Assembly: GCA_012032575.1 (NCBI GenBank)
Contig: JAAUSP010000082.1
Span: 1-18,601 of the forward strand
Direction of reading: 5' to 3'
DNA: 18,601 nt
From: Anaerolineales bacterium
Lineage (GTDB): Bacteria > Chloroflexota > Anaerolineae > 4572-78 > J111
This document shows, piece by piece, positions 7,525 to 16,552 of the stretch (its first letter is position 1; each line of letters opens with the position of its first letter). Both the position numbers and the translations under genes were made by a program. Below the pieces are notes generated by a model. It did not search any database and had not been told where the DNA came from. It saw nothing but the letters and a program-made list of their open reading frames with translations.

Positions 7525-9435
7525 ATGTGCGGCATTTGCGGTATTGTAGACCTTAAAACCTCACAGCCGGTCAATCAAGCTGTTTTGCTTAAAATGACCC
7601 AGGCCATGAAACACCGCGGCCCAGACGAGCAGGGAATTTATCAATGCGGTTCGGCTGGTCTGGGATCGCGCCGCCTCTCCATCATTGACCTGGCCGGCGG
7701 ACGCCAGCCGATTGCCAATGAAGATGAGTCGATGTGGATTGTCTTCAATGGCGAAATTTACAACTACCGTGAACTACGTATCTACCTGCAAAAAAAGGGG
7801 CACACCTTCCGCACCCAAACAGACACCGAAGTTATCCTGCACCTGTACGAAGAATTTGGCCTGGACTGTATCCAGCATCTCAACGGTATCTTTGCTTTTG
7901 CCATCTGGGATATTCCGCGCCAGGAATTAACCCTGGCCCGTGACCGGATGGGCATAAAACCGCTCTATTACACCGAAACGGATAACGCTTTTATCTTTGG
8001 CTCAGAGTTAAAAGTGGTCATGGCTCACCCTGAAGTCAAGCGTGAGATTGATCTGATTTCGCTGAACGAATATCTCTCCTTTGAGTATGTGCCCTCGCCG
8101 CGGACCATCATTCGCCACATTTACCGGCTGGAACCCGGCTACATCCTGCGCTACAATCAGCGGGGACTGCAGCGGCAAGCCTACTGGCAAATCAGCCTGG
8201 CCCGCAGCGAGAGCCGCCCCCCGGTCCACTGGCGCGATTATGCCGATGGGCTGTACGATACCCTTAAAGAAAGCGTCAAACAAGAACTGGTCAGCGATGT
8301 CCCCGTGGGTGTCTTGCTTAGCGGGGGGTTGGACTCCAGCAGCATTGCCGCTCTGATGACCCAGTTGTACCCCGGCACCGTAGACAGCTTCTCGGTTGGG
8401 TTTGAAGAAGCCTCTTTTGACGAGTCGCGCTACGCCCGAACGGTGGCCCAGCACGTCGGCACTCGTCATAATGAGTTAATTCTGACCAGCCAGATGGTCG
8501 CCGAAATGGTCCCGACCATTACCGATTTTCTGGACGAGCCGTTTGGCGACTCATCCCTCATTCCCACCTATTTCCTGTCGCTCTTTGCCAGGGGACAGGT
8601 CAAAGTAGTGCTCGGTGGTGACGGCGGCGATGAACTGTTTGCCGGCTATCCTACCCTGACCGCCCATCGGCTGATTGAATATTATGAGCGGATTGTGCCC
8701 TGGCAGATACGCGCTTCCATTGCGCCCAAACTGCTCGATTGGATGCCGGTATCTTTCAATAACATCAGCTTTGATTTCAAAATTCGGCGCTTTCTGGCCG
8801 GTCGGGGGGTCCCGCTGCAAGTCCGCCATCATCGCTGGCTTGGCTCTTTTATGGATGAAGACAAGTCGCTGCTGTTTCAGGATTGGTTCAAGCCGGTCCT
8901 GCGCGACACCTATGCTCAGGCTTTTGCCCATGCCCGCGAGTGCGATGCCCGGCTGCCGCTAAATCAACTGCTTTACAACGATATGAAACTATACCTGGAG
9001 GGCGATATTCTTTACAAAGTTGACCGGGCCAGTATGGCCGCGTCTCTGGAAGTCCGGGTTCCCTTTTTAAACCGGGAAATGGTCCACTTTGCCACCGATT
9101 TGCCGGTCGAACTCAAGCTGCACCGGCTGACCACTAAATATCTGCTCAAAAAGAGCATGAACGGAACTTTACCCAAAGAAATTATCAACCGTCCCAAAAA
9201 AGGCTTTAACATGCCGGTCGCCCGCTGGCTGACCACAGAGCTGCGAGAGTTGGTGATGGAGATGCTGTCGGAGCAGCGGATCAACCGGCAGGGCTTTTTT
9301 AACTATGCTTATGTGCGGCAGTTGCTCGACCAGCATTTTTCGCAGCAGCGGGACAATCGCAAGGCCTTGTGGACGCTACTTATCTTTCAATTGTGGTACG
9401 ATCGGTATATCGAAAAGAGCGTTGCAGCCACATAA
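7525..9435 (+). CDS. asnB: Asparagine synthase (glutamine-hydrolysing)-like amidotransferase
   Basis: 636 residues, complete. Residues 1 to about 210 are the class II glutamine amidotransferase domain, starting MCGICGIVD so that Cys2 is the nucleophile after Met removal, with RRLSIIDL and FNGEIYN. The synthetase domain carries the ATP pyrophosphatase loop SGGLDSS (266-272), GGDGGDELFAGYP, and the C-terminal KVDRASMAASLEVRVPFL. Residues expected for activity are present. The length fits the long bacterial AsnB class (about 600-640) that includes the amidotransferases found in exopolysaccharide and exosortase loci, as well as true asparagine synthetases. Its place between membrane glycosyltransferases suggests it may amidate a sugar acid or glycan precursor instead of making asparagine; that is inference. 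The ATG at 7525 follows AAGGGGGA. The methyltransferase starts nine bases after its stop. Confidence 0.9.
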   Translation: MCGICGIVDLKTSQPVNQAVLLKMTQAMKHRGPDEQGIYQCGSAGLGSRRLSIIDLAGGRQPIANEDESMWIVFNGEIYNYRELRIYLQKKGHTFRTQTDTEVILHLYEEFGLDCIQHLNGIFAFAIWDIPRQELTLARDRMGIKPLYYTETDNAFIFGSELKVVMAHPEVKREIDLISLNEYLSFEYVPSPRTIIRHIYRLEPGYILRYNQRGLQRQAYWQISLARSESRPPVHWRDYADGLYDTLKESVKQELVSDVPVGVLLSGGLDSSSIAALMTQLYPGTVDSFSVGFEEASFDESRYARTVAQHVGTRHNELILTSQMVAEMVPTITDFLDEPFGDSSLIPTYFLSLFARGQVKVVLGGDGGDELFAGYPTLTAHRLIEYYERIVPWQIRASIAPKLLDWMPVSFNNISFDFKIRRFLAGRGVPLQVRHHRWLGSFMDEDKSLLFQDWFKPVLRDTYAQAFAHARECDARLPLNQLLYNDMKLYLEGDILYKVDRASMAASLEVRVPFLNREMVHFATDLPVELKLHRLTTKYLLKKSMNGTLPKEIINRPKKGFNMPVARWLTTELRELVMEMLSEQRINRQGFFNYAYVRQLLDQHFSQQRDNRKALWTLLIFQLWYDRYIEKSVAAT

Positions 9436-9444
9436 GAGGTTCTG

Positions 9445-10155
9445 ATGCCTACTTCTTTTAAGACTGAAAATGACTTCATCCAATGGAATGAAGAAATGGC
9501 TCACAAGTATGATCCCGAAGCCTACCATCTTCGTTCAAATTTTTTGATCCGCTGGATTGAACGCCGCCGGGTAAAAACCATCCTGAACTTTCTGAATACC
9601 CGCCAGCAGGATCGTGTTTTAGAGATTGGCTGCGGTGCCGGCAACATTCTGGTGCAGATTCCAGCCACATGCTTGCATGGGATTGACCTTTCAACCTTTC
9701 TCATCAAAAAATCACAGCGCCGTTTGGCTTCCCATCGGGTGATCCTGGCCCAATCAAACGCCGAACAACTTCCCTTTGTGAATGACAACTTCCACAAGCT
9801 GGTTTGCAGCGAAGTGTTGGAGCATGTCGCTGATCCACGCCGGGTCATCGGTGAAATTGCCCGGGTGGCTACAAGTGATGCCATTATTGTCGTTAGCGTC
9901 CCCAATGAGGCCTGGATAGATCGGGTTAAAGCTATTATTCGTCGGCTGGGGCTAAGTCAGTGGTTACTTAAAGGCGAGAATGACTCCTATAATTCACCCG
10001 ATCAGATGACGGATGAATGGCACTTACATCGTTTCGATTTAAACCTGCTTAAGGAAATTGCTGATGGGATTTTGGTGATTCATCAAACTAAAGCCATCCC
10101 CTTTAGTTTTATTCCCTTACGCTATGTGGCTTGTTGCCAGTTAATCAAACAATGA
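9445..10155 (+). CDS. Class I SAM-dependent methyltransferase
   Basis: 236 residues, soluble. The Rossmann-type SAM fold is seen as motif I VLEIGCGAGNIL, then the acidic GIDLS at the end of strand 2, QSNAEQLPF, and CSEVLEHVADPRRVIGEIAR (motifs II-III), matching Methyltransf_11/25. The C-terminal part (DEWHLHRFDLNLLKEI) resembles methyltransferases of cell-surface glycan clusters. The substrate cannot be read from the sequence; a sugar or lipid-linked precursor is likely given the operon. The ATG at 9445 has GAGGTT at about 9436, overlapping the spacer after asnB. The gene ends with TGA inside ATGATG, 37 bases before the next gene. Confidence 0.85.
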   Translation: MPTSFKTENDFIQWNEEMAHKYDPEAYHLRSNFLIRWIERRRVKTILNFLNTRQQDRVLEIGCGAGNILVQIPATCLHGIDLSTFLIKKSQRRLASHRVILAQSNAEQLPFVNDNFHKLVCSEVLEHVADPRRVIGEIARVATSDAIIVVSVPNEAWIDRVKAIIRRLGLSQWLLKGENDSYNSPDQMTDEWHLHRFDLNLLKEIADGILVIHQTKAIPFSFIPLRYVACCQLIKQ

Positions 10156-10192
10156 TGCTTCGTTTAAAACTTACAGGCCGCTATTCACAACT

Positions 10193-11731
10193 ATGCTGTC
10201 AACTATCAAGCATCAAAAAATTGAACTGATCCTCCTGGGCCTCTTGCCCATCATCGTTTTGCTGACTCGTCTATCTTATTTTGACAAACCCCTTGACGAC
10301 GACAGCGCCGCCAATGCTTACGGCGGGCGGCTTATCCTGCAAGGCGAGCCTTTGTATAGCAGCTACCACCCCGGCCATCATTTGCCGCTCATCTATTACA
10401 TCAATGCCCTGGCCTTCTCGCTGTGGGGCGACAATCCGTGGGCGATCAGGTTTTTTCTGGCCTTGTGGTTGATCCCTGCGGCCTATTTATTCTATTATCT
10501 GGCTCGCACCTTTGCCGACAGAAAGACAAGCTGGATTGCCCTCTTCTTATTTTTGCTGCTTACCTCAGACTATGTTATGGAGGGTCACACTGCCGAAATC
10601 GAACTATTTGCTAATTTACCCCGTATCGCCTCCATTTTCCTTTTGCTTATCTTCCAAAGCCGTAACACCAAAGATTGGCAGTATGTTTGGATTGGGCTAA
10701 TCGGGGCTGTTTGCATCTTATTTAAAGCAGTCTATGTCTCGGCATTGGGGGTGACGGGTCTGATTCTCCTCATCCAATTCTGGGCAGAGCAGGATAAGAA
10801 GGACGGGTTTCATCGTTTGATCCGGCGGGCAGTTTGGATGGGGCTTGGCTTACTGATGGGATTACTGCCGGTGGTGATTTATTTTGGCACATTAGGACTC
10901 TTGCCCCGATTAAGTTTAGTTTTTACCCTGGGGCAGGACCATGTCAATTCGACTGGCGTTAATCCTCTGTTCCTTTTTCTCTATCCCCTCAGCGGTCTGG
11001 CTATAGCCAATCTGCCTCTGTTGACTTTGGGTTTAGCCGGAGCGCTGTTAATGCCGTTTGACAAAACATTGCCCAGGCTGACAAAATATATTATTCTATT
11101 GTGGTTTGTGCTTTCTTTCATCGAAGCGGGTATCAGCTACAATGCTTTTTGGCACTATTACCTGCTCATCATCCCGCCGTTGAGTCTATTAGCCGCCTGG
11201 TTTATAATGCAGCCACTTCGGCTGGCTCAAGGCAACCCTAAACTCAAGTGGGCGGGCTGGGCCATACCGGCGCTGTTTCTATTGACTATTGGCGCAACTT
11301 ACCTTTTTGTCAACAGCGGCTACTTGTATCATTACGCCCGTTACAAAACCGGTCAGGAAACCTATCGCGATTTCGTGCTGAAAAGCTGGCCTCCCACCGG
11401 GCCTATGTTTGTGGCGTTACAGGATATCGCCGTATATATCCAATCTCATTCCCAGCCCGACGACCGCATCTACATCTGGAGCGAGGAAACTCAACTTTAT
11501 TTTCTAGCCAATCGGCGCTGTGCTGTGGATTTTATCTGGCCTATGTTCCTGGAAAATCCTAATATACCCGGTGGGCCGGCGGAACTACAACAGCAGCTCT
11601 TTGCCCCCACCACCAAATTTATCATTATTGCCCAAGATAATCCACCCGTCTGGCTTACCCGGGGTTTGACTAAAGATTACCGTTTGGTAGAAACCATCGC
11701 GGGCCGGGCAATTTATCAGCGCAATCATTAA
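10193..11731 (+). CDS. GT-C glycosyltransferase (PMT_2/ArnT-like family 39)
   Basis: 512 residues with about 10-12 membrane helices and a short C-terminal outer domain. After the first helix (IELILLGLLPIIVLLTRLSY) the first outer loop has PLDDDSAANAYGGRLILQGE, the acidic motif of GT-C enzymes that use lipid-phosphate sugars, followed by HPGHHLPLIYYINALAF. The C-terminal 90 residues (DDRIYIWSEETQLYFLANRR, then TKFIIIAQDNPPVW) are a small soluble domain often found in this family. It would use polyprenyl-phosphate sugar, plausibly made by the GT2 protein of the same operon, on the outer face of the membrane. Acceptor unknown. The ATG at 10193 has no strong ribosome binding site. Several T6 runs in the gene are in frame. 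Confidence 0.8.
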   Translation: MLSTIKHQKIELILLGLLPIIVLLTRLSYFDKPLDDDSAANAYGGRLILQGEPLYSSYHPGHHLPLIYYINALAFSLWGDNPWAIRFFLALWLIPAAYLFYYLARTFADRKTSWIALFLFLLLTSDYVMEGHTAEIELFANLPRIASIFLLLIFQSRNTKDWQYVWIGLIGAVCILFKAVYVSALGVTGLILLIQFWAEQDKKDGFHRLIRRAVWMGLGLLMGLLPVVIYFGTLGLLPRLSLVFTLGQDHVNSTGVNPLFLFLYPLSGLAIANLPLLTLGLAGALLMPFDKTLPRLTKYIILLWFVLSFIEAGISYNAFWHYYLLIIPPLSLLAAWFIMQPLRLAQGNPKLKWAGWAIPALFLLTIGATYLFVNSGYLYHYARYKTGQETYRDFVLKSWPPTGPMFVALQDIAVYIQSHSQPDDRIYIWSEETQLYFLANRRCAVDFIWPMFLENPNIPGGPAELQQQLFAPTTKFIIIAQDNPPVWLTRGLTKDYRLVETIAGRAIYQRNH

Positions 11732-11754
11732 GGGACTATAAATCTCCGCTACCT

Positions 11755-13834
11755 ATGGTTAAGACTTCTGAAGAGTCTCGGCAGAATCCAACTTTCTCTA
11801 AACCGGCCCGGCTAACCTCAATTTTTAACAGCAACCTGGCAGCGGGTCTTTTTTTTTCTTTTGCTCACGGCCATCTTTTTGCGACCGGTCATTTTTCACT
11901 TTTTTGATGAAGTCAGCGGAACCGGCGATACCTACGAATATGTCTGGCGCTTGTGGTGGTTCAAATACACGCTGATTGACACGGGCCAATCGCCCTGGCT
12001 GGTCCCTTTTATTTATTACCCCTTCGGCTATCCCCTGACCTACAGCGAAATTACCCCCACCAACACCCTTTTTGGCCTGCCGTTTACCATTGCTTTTGGC
12101 GAGTACAGCGCCCATAATGCCCTGCTCTTTTTTAACATTTTTCTCGCCGGGTTCAGTACCTTTTTGTTAGCCCGACGATTGACCCATAATTGGTGGGCCG
12201 GTCTGTTGGCCGGCATCATTTTTGGTTTTGCTCCGTTCCGGCGGGGCCAGTATTTTCATCTTATCCACCTGACCATCGGCTGGTTTCCGCTCATTTTCCT
12301 CTTCATCGAAAGGTTTCTACAACGGGGCCGCTGGCGCGATGCTTTTGCCGGCGGCCTGGCTTTTGGTCTCAATGCCCTGGCTTCGTGGTATCTGGCTTTG
12401 GCCGCAGGGTTGTTAAGCCTGGTCTGGCTGGCCGTGCGAACCTGGCCCTGGGCTGTTCAATTCAGACGGCAGCGGCTCTGGCTGGGGTTGGGACTCTTTT
12501 GCATTACAGCCACAATTCTCGTTGCGCCTTTCCTGCCGCCCTTTTTAGCAGTCAGCAGCGACCCCGATACCCGGCCCACCCTGGAAAATACCAATTTCTG
12601 GTCGGCCTCGCCCACCGATTATCTCATTCCCAACCCTTTCCATCCGCTCTGGGGGACGTTTATTGAAGAAAAAATTCTGCCGCTGGCTGCCCTGGCCGAC
12701 AAAACCTCGCCCAGCCAGGCCGATTTTGAAGCCGGTCGAATTTTTCCCAGTTCCAATCTGAATATTGCGACGGAATTTTTGTTAAGTCCGGGTCTGGTGG
12801 CTATTCTTTTTGCGGTCTACGGCCTGCGTTGGGGGCAAGGCAAAGCTGTCCGGCCCTGGCTTTATCTGACCCTTGTGGCCGTTATCCTCAGCCTGGGGTT
12901 AACCCTGCATTTGGCCGGGCGACAGGTGGTCATCCCCGCGCCGTCTGCTGTGGTAGCCCGCTTCAATCAGGCGATGAATGATATTTCGCTGAATTTATCC
13001 TTGCAGCGGGAACCATTCACCATTGCCGAAGACACCGGACTGGTCATCCCGCTGCCGTCCCTGCTCATCCGCTGGTTTGTCCCGGCGGTGGGTAACACCC
13101 GTACCTGGACCCGGTTCGGTCAGTTTGCCATTTTTGGTATGGCTATCCTGGCTGCCTATGGCGCAGCGGCCTGGCACAAACGCGAAATTGCTCTGCATCG
13201 CCCCCAGCGAAGTTTGCCCATCAAAAAACGAACAGTGAAGCGTACCAATCCTCTACTTTCTATCTTCTATCCTCTATCCTCTATCTTCTATCTTCCTTCC
13301 TCCACCTGGCCCTGGCTCATCGTCATCGGCCTGACCTTATTTGAGCTGTGGTGGAAACCCATGCCCACCCACCAACCTTTCACCCAACGCCCGGTTGATG
13401 TCTGGCTGCGCCGGCAACCCAGCCAAAATGTAGAAACTCAACTGCCCTGGCAGGGCAGCTATTGCAACAACCTTACTTCTCGTCGCCAACCCGACGGCGA
13501 TGCTATTATTCAATACCCGCTCGACAGCAGTTTCAACGGCTCCCAATTTATCTATACCAGAACTCACTGTAAACCTATCGTGCATGCTTATGGCAATCCC
13601 TTTGGCTTCATGCTGGGCCGGCGTCACCCCGATTTACTCACTTTTCCCGATGCCGCCAATCTGGCCCTGTTAAGCCGCTGGCATGTACGTTATGTTTTAA
13701 TCGAGACAGAAGGGCCGGGGTCAGAGACGGCTCAAGAACTGCTCAAAAAGATAGCCTCAGTATCTTGTTTGCATCCGGTAACGGTTCAAGGCAGCGTCCA
13801 CGTCTTTGAATTGGTTCACTGCGGAGAAAAGTGA
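11755..13834 (+). CDS. Large GT-C-like membrane protein, frameshifted at a T9 run
   Basis: About 693 residues if repaired. From ATG 11755 the frame reads MVKTSEESRQNPTFSK... into a hydrophobic stretch and breaks at T9 (11849-11857). In the next frame the protein continues LLLTAIFLRPVIFHFFDEVS to 13834. One T fewer (T8) joins them through the first membrane helix. Without repair the only start for the long frame is TTG 11861, with no ribosome binding site and half of the first helix missing. The first outer loop has GTGDTYEYVWRLWW, a GT-C-like acidic motif. About 10-12 helices follow, then a charged linker (about KREIALHRPQRSLPIKKRTVK), one more helix, and a C-terminal soluble domain ending FELVHCGEK. 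The linker and following residues contain a 7-bp tandem repeat (13249-13304). The family is not named with certainty; glycosyltransferase function is inferred. Confidence 0.75.
13249..13304. repeat. Heptanucleotide tandem repeat inside a coding region
   Basis: Eight consecutive 7-base units following TCYTCTA: TCCTCTA, CTTTCTA, TCTTCTA, TCCTCTA, TCCTCTA, TCTTCTA, then the decayed TCTTCCT and TCCTCCA. All three frames are open in this direction. In the gene's frame it encodes a seven-residue repeat (LSSIFYP-like) between the basic linker and a membrane helix. Confidence 0.8.
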
Positions 13835-15309
13835 AAGACAGGCTAAATCCCGATGCTCCAAATAACAGTATGAACAGGAAAACACCAACCTATCCCCTTA
13901 TCATTTTGGGGCTAATGATAATCATCTACATTGTCTTTTTTTGTTATCTATCCTTGTCAACCACGATCATTTTTTAACCAACGGCTTTGATTTGGGAATC
14001 TTCGATTACGCCGCCTGGAACAACCTGCACGGCAACTTTTTCAAGGCCGAGTTTATCGGCGTAGACTCTCTATTTGCCATCCACTTCCAACCGATATTAC
14101 TGCCTTTGGGCCTGGTCTTCCTGCTCTGGTCCGATGCCAAAGCGCTGCTGCTCGTTCAGACAGTCGTTCTGGCCCTTGGTGCGCTCCCCCTCTATTGGCT
14201 GGCTACCGAAAAGCTCAATAGCTGGGCAGGTCTCGTCTTTGCCGCCGCCTATCTGCTTTTTCCAGCTTTGCAGGGGGCTAATCTATTTGAGTTTCACCCG
14301 GTCACGCTGGCGGCCGGTTTCTTGCCCTTTGCCTATTGGTATCTACAACAGCGCCGTTTTTGGGCTTTTTTTAGTCTTCAGTATTCTGGCGGCGGCCTGT
14401 CAGGAGGATGCGGTTTTGTTTGTTGGTATGCTGGGCTTTTATTTGTTTGTTTCGCAAAAAGATTGGCGGGGATTGGCGGTCGGCTTGAGCGGCTTTGCCC
14501 TCTTCCTTTTTCTGACCATTGTGTTTATTCCCGGCTACGCCGGCAGCGACACCCATTTTGGCCTCCATCGTTACCAGGTTCTCGGCGCCACCATCCCCGA
14601 AGTGTTGCTGACCGTCCTGCTCCGGCCTCTGTTTGTCTGGGAATACCTCTGGTCAAATCCCGATAAAGTTAGATATATGACCCATCTCCTGGCCCCCGTT
14701 GCCTTTCTTTCACTGCTTGACCCGCTGACTCTGTTCATCGCGGCCCCGGCCATCGCCATGAATCTCCTATCCGATTTGCCAACCACTTACGCCCTGGATA
14801 GATTTCATTATTCGGTTATGATTGTGCCCGTTGTGGTTGCCTCGGCCATCAATGGGACCGCCTTCTTAATCAAAATAGTGCGCCGGAAAATGGCACTTTC
14901 GCCAACTTTCCTAAATGTTGTCTTTATGACCATGATTTTGTTGACCACCCTGAGCTATCAGCTTAAATTGGGACACACCCCGCTCTCCCTGAACTTTAGC
15001 TGGCCCACGGGTCAGACCCGCTACCAGTCGGCCCAACAAATGCTGCAACTCATCGCGCCCGATGCCGTTGTTTCAGCCCAAACCTCGCTCAGCACCCATC
15101 TGACGCACCGGCCTGGTATTTATCTCTTTCCCCGCCTCACCGGCAGTCAATACGGCCCGGCTGAATATATTGCCCTGGATTTACAGGGCAACATCTTCCC
15201 TATTTTCCAGCCGGAGGCTTACTTACAGCAAGTTGCCGCTTTGAAGGCCAGTAAGGATTACACCATACTTTTTGAGCAAGATGATTATCTTCTGTTGAGA
15301 AAACGGTAA
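13831..15309 (+). CDS. DUF2079-family membrane protein with two compensating frameshifts
   Basis: About 492 residues. The middle carries the DUF2079 signature FLTNGFDLGIFDYAAWNNLHG and AIHFQPILLPLG, and later parts have AAACQEDAVLFVGM, PGYAGSDTHFGLHRYQVLG and YALDRFHYSV, all family-like. DUF2079 proteins are polytopic and resemble GT-C transferases. The reading frame switches twice: at T7 13936-13942 (one T too few) and at T7 14366-14372 (one T too many). Outer segments share one frame, so total length is preserved. GTG at 13831 is proposed as start because it overlaps the previous stop (GTGA) and has GGAG at 13823-13826; ATG at 13870 is in frame but lacks a ribosome binding site. As written, no intact protein is encoded; the longest piece is the C-terminal two-thirds. 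Confidence 0.78.
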
Positions 15310-15310
15310 T

Positions 15311-16513
15311 ATGTCCGCCAAGAGTTCAAACGCCGCCGCCGATTTTTCGCTTGTGTTGATCCTCTTTTTCACCAGCCGCCTGATGCTGCTGCTGGCCTTT
15401 CCCCCGGAAAACCTGATCTATTATGGGGATTACCAGCATTACTTTAATGTAGCAGCCATGAGCCGGTCGGGTTTCTATCCGTACATTCATTACTGGTACG
15501 AATTTCCGCCCATTTTTCCCTATTTGAATATTGCTGTTTATACATTGGCCGGCCAGCAGTTAAAGAATTACATCTTGCTGCTGGCTTTCGTGCTGCTGCT
15601 GGCCGAATGTGGCAACCTCTATCTCCTGTACCGTTTGGCTTTGACCCTGTTTGATCGTACCCGCGCCCTGACCACAGCCTGGATTTATACCGCTCTGTTC
15701 ACGCCCATTTTCTTTTGGTTGGGCAACTTCGATGCGCTGACCACTTTTTTCATCCTGCTGGCTCTCTACAGCCTGCTCAAAAACCGACGCTTCCTGCTGA
15801 TTGCCGCGCTGGGCCTGGGAACGATGGTGAAATTTTTACCTGTCGTCCTTCTGGCGGCAGTATGGCGCAGGTGGGGACTTAAAACCGCTGTCATTTGCGG
15901 TACAGCGACCCTCCTGATTTGTCTGTTTATCTTTGGCCCGTTCGCTTTCGCCAATCCGACCATGACCCTGACCTCGCTTCAGGCCCAGGCCGGTAAATCC
16001 TCTTATCAAACGGTTTGGGCCATTGTTGACGGCAATCTGACCACCGGCAACTTTGGCCCCCTGGCCGATCATTTCGACCCGGCCAAAGCTACTCGCCCTA
16101 TTAATAACCCAGCCCGCCTGCCTACCTGGCTAACTTTGATCCCTTTTGGACTGCTAGGTTTGTTTATCTTTACTCGCCCTGCCGGGTCTAATCCCGATCA
16201 GGATACCATCGTCTTCACTACCCTCACCTTTATCATCTTCTTCCTGTGGTCACAAGGCTGGAGTCCGCAGTGGCAAACCTTTTTAATTCCGCTACTGCTG
16301 CTCACCTTCTCAGAAAAGCGGGCTGTCTTATTTATTATCGCCTTGAGCTTTATTAGTTTTCTGGAGTGGCCGGTCATCCTTTCGCGCGGCCTCAATCAAT
16401 TACTTCCCCTCACCATTATCCTGCGGACCCTGCTTCTGATCCTGATAACCGTCGAGTTATACCGTCTCCTCATCCCCCCAACCTCAACTAAAACAAAAAA
16501 CTCTACACGATAA
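15311..16513 (+). CDS. GT-C mannosyltransferase-like membrane protein (GT87/DUF2029-like)
   Basis: 400 residues with about ten membrane helices. The first outer loop has IYYGDYQHYFNVA, with the acidic residue expected of GT-C enzymes, then GFYPYIHYWYEFPPIFPYLN. Later ALGLGTMVKFLPVVLL matches the conserved Lys-helix of GT87/PIG-M-like mannosyltransferases, and FLWSQGWSPQWQTFLIPLLL is another typical motif of that group. It starts one base after the DUF2079 stop, so translation is probably coupled. The last residues NSTR and the stop lie in the terminator hairpin (16497-16528). It would be the last enzyme of the operon and probably transfers a lipid-linked sugar; the acceptor is unknown. Confidence 0.78.
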   Translation: MSAKSSNAAADFSLVLILFFTSRLMLLLAFPPENLIYYGDYQHYFNVAAMSRSGFYPYIHYWYEFPPIFPYLNIAVYTLAGQQLKNYILLLAFVLLLAECGNLYLLYRLALTLFDRTRALTTAWIYTALFTPIFFWLGNFDALTTFFILLALYSLLKNRRFLLIAALGLGTMVKFLPVVLLAAVWRRWGLKTAVICGTATLLICLFIFGPFAFANPTMTLTSLQAQAGKSSYQTVWAIVDGNLTTGNFGPLADHFDPAKATRPINNPARLPTWLTLIPFGLLGLFIFTRPAGSNPDQDTIVFTTLTFIIFFLWSQGWSPQWQTFLIPLLLLTFSEKRAVLFIIALSFISFLEWPVILSRGLNQLLPLTIILRTLLLILITVELYRLLIPPTSTKTKNSTR

Positions 16514-16528
16514 GTCGTGTAGAGTTTT
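16497..16528. terminator. Bidirectional rho-independent terminator with a stop codon in its loop
   Basis: Arms AAAACTCTACACGA (16497-16510) and TCGTGTAGAGTTTT (16515-16528) pair perfectly over 14 bp around the loop TAAG. The loop's TAA is the stop of the upstream glycosyltransferase gene. On the minus strand the stem is followed by a T6 run, a good terminator for the Flp pilin gene; on the plus strand the T tract is four bases. Confidence 0.9.
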
Positions 16529-16552
16529 CCGTCTGGGCTAATCAAAAAGATA

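Noticed and set aside
8008..8469. Minus-strand open frame inside asnB
   Set aside because: Shadow of a GC-rich coding gene; the plus strand has intact catalytic motifs across the region.
13249..13304. CRISPR or other spacer-containing array
   Set aside because: Units are 7 bases with no spacers between them, and no cas genes are present.
14074..14370. N-terminal part of the 14074-15309 frame as genuine protein
   Set aside because: In this stretch the other frame gives the DUF2079 signature; the apparent N-terminus is out-of-frame translation before the T7 run.
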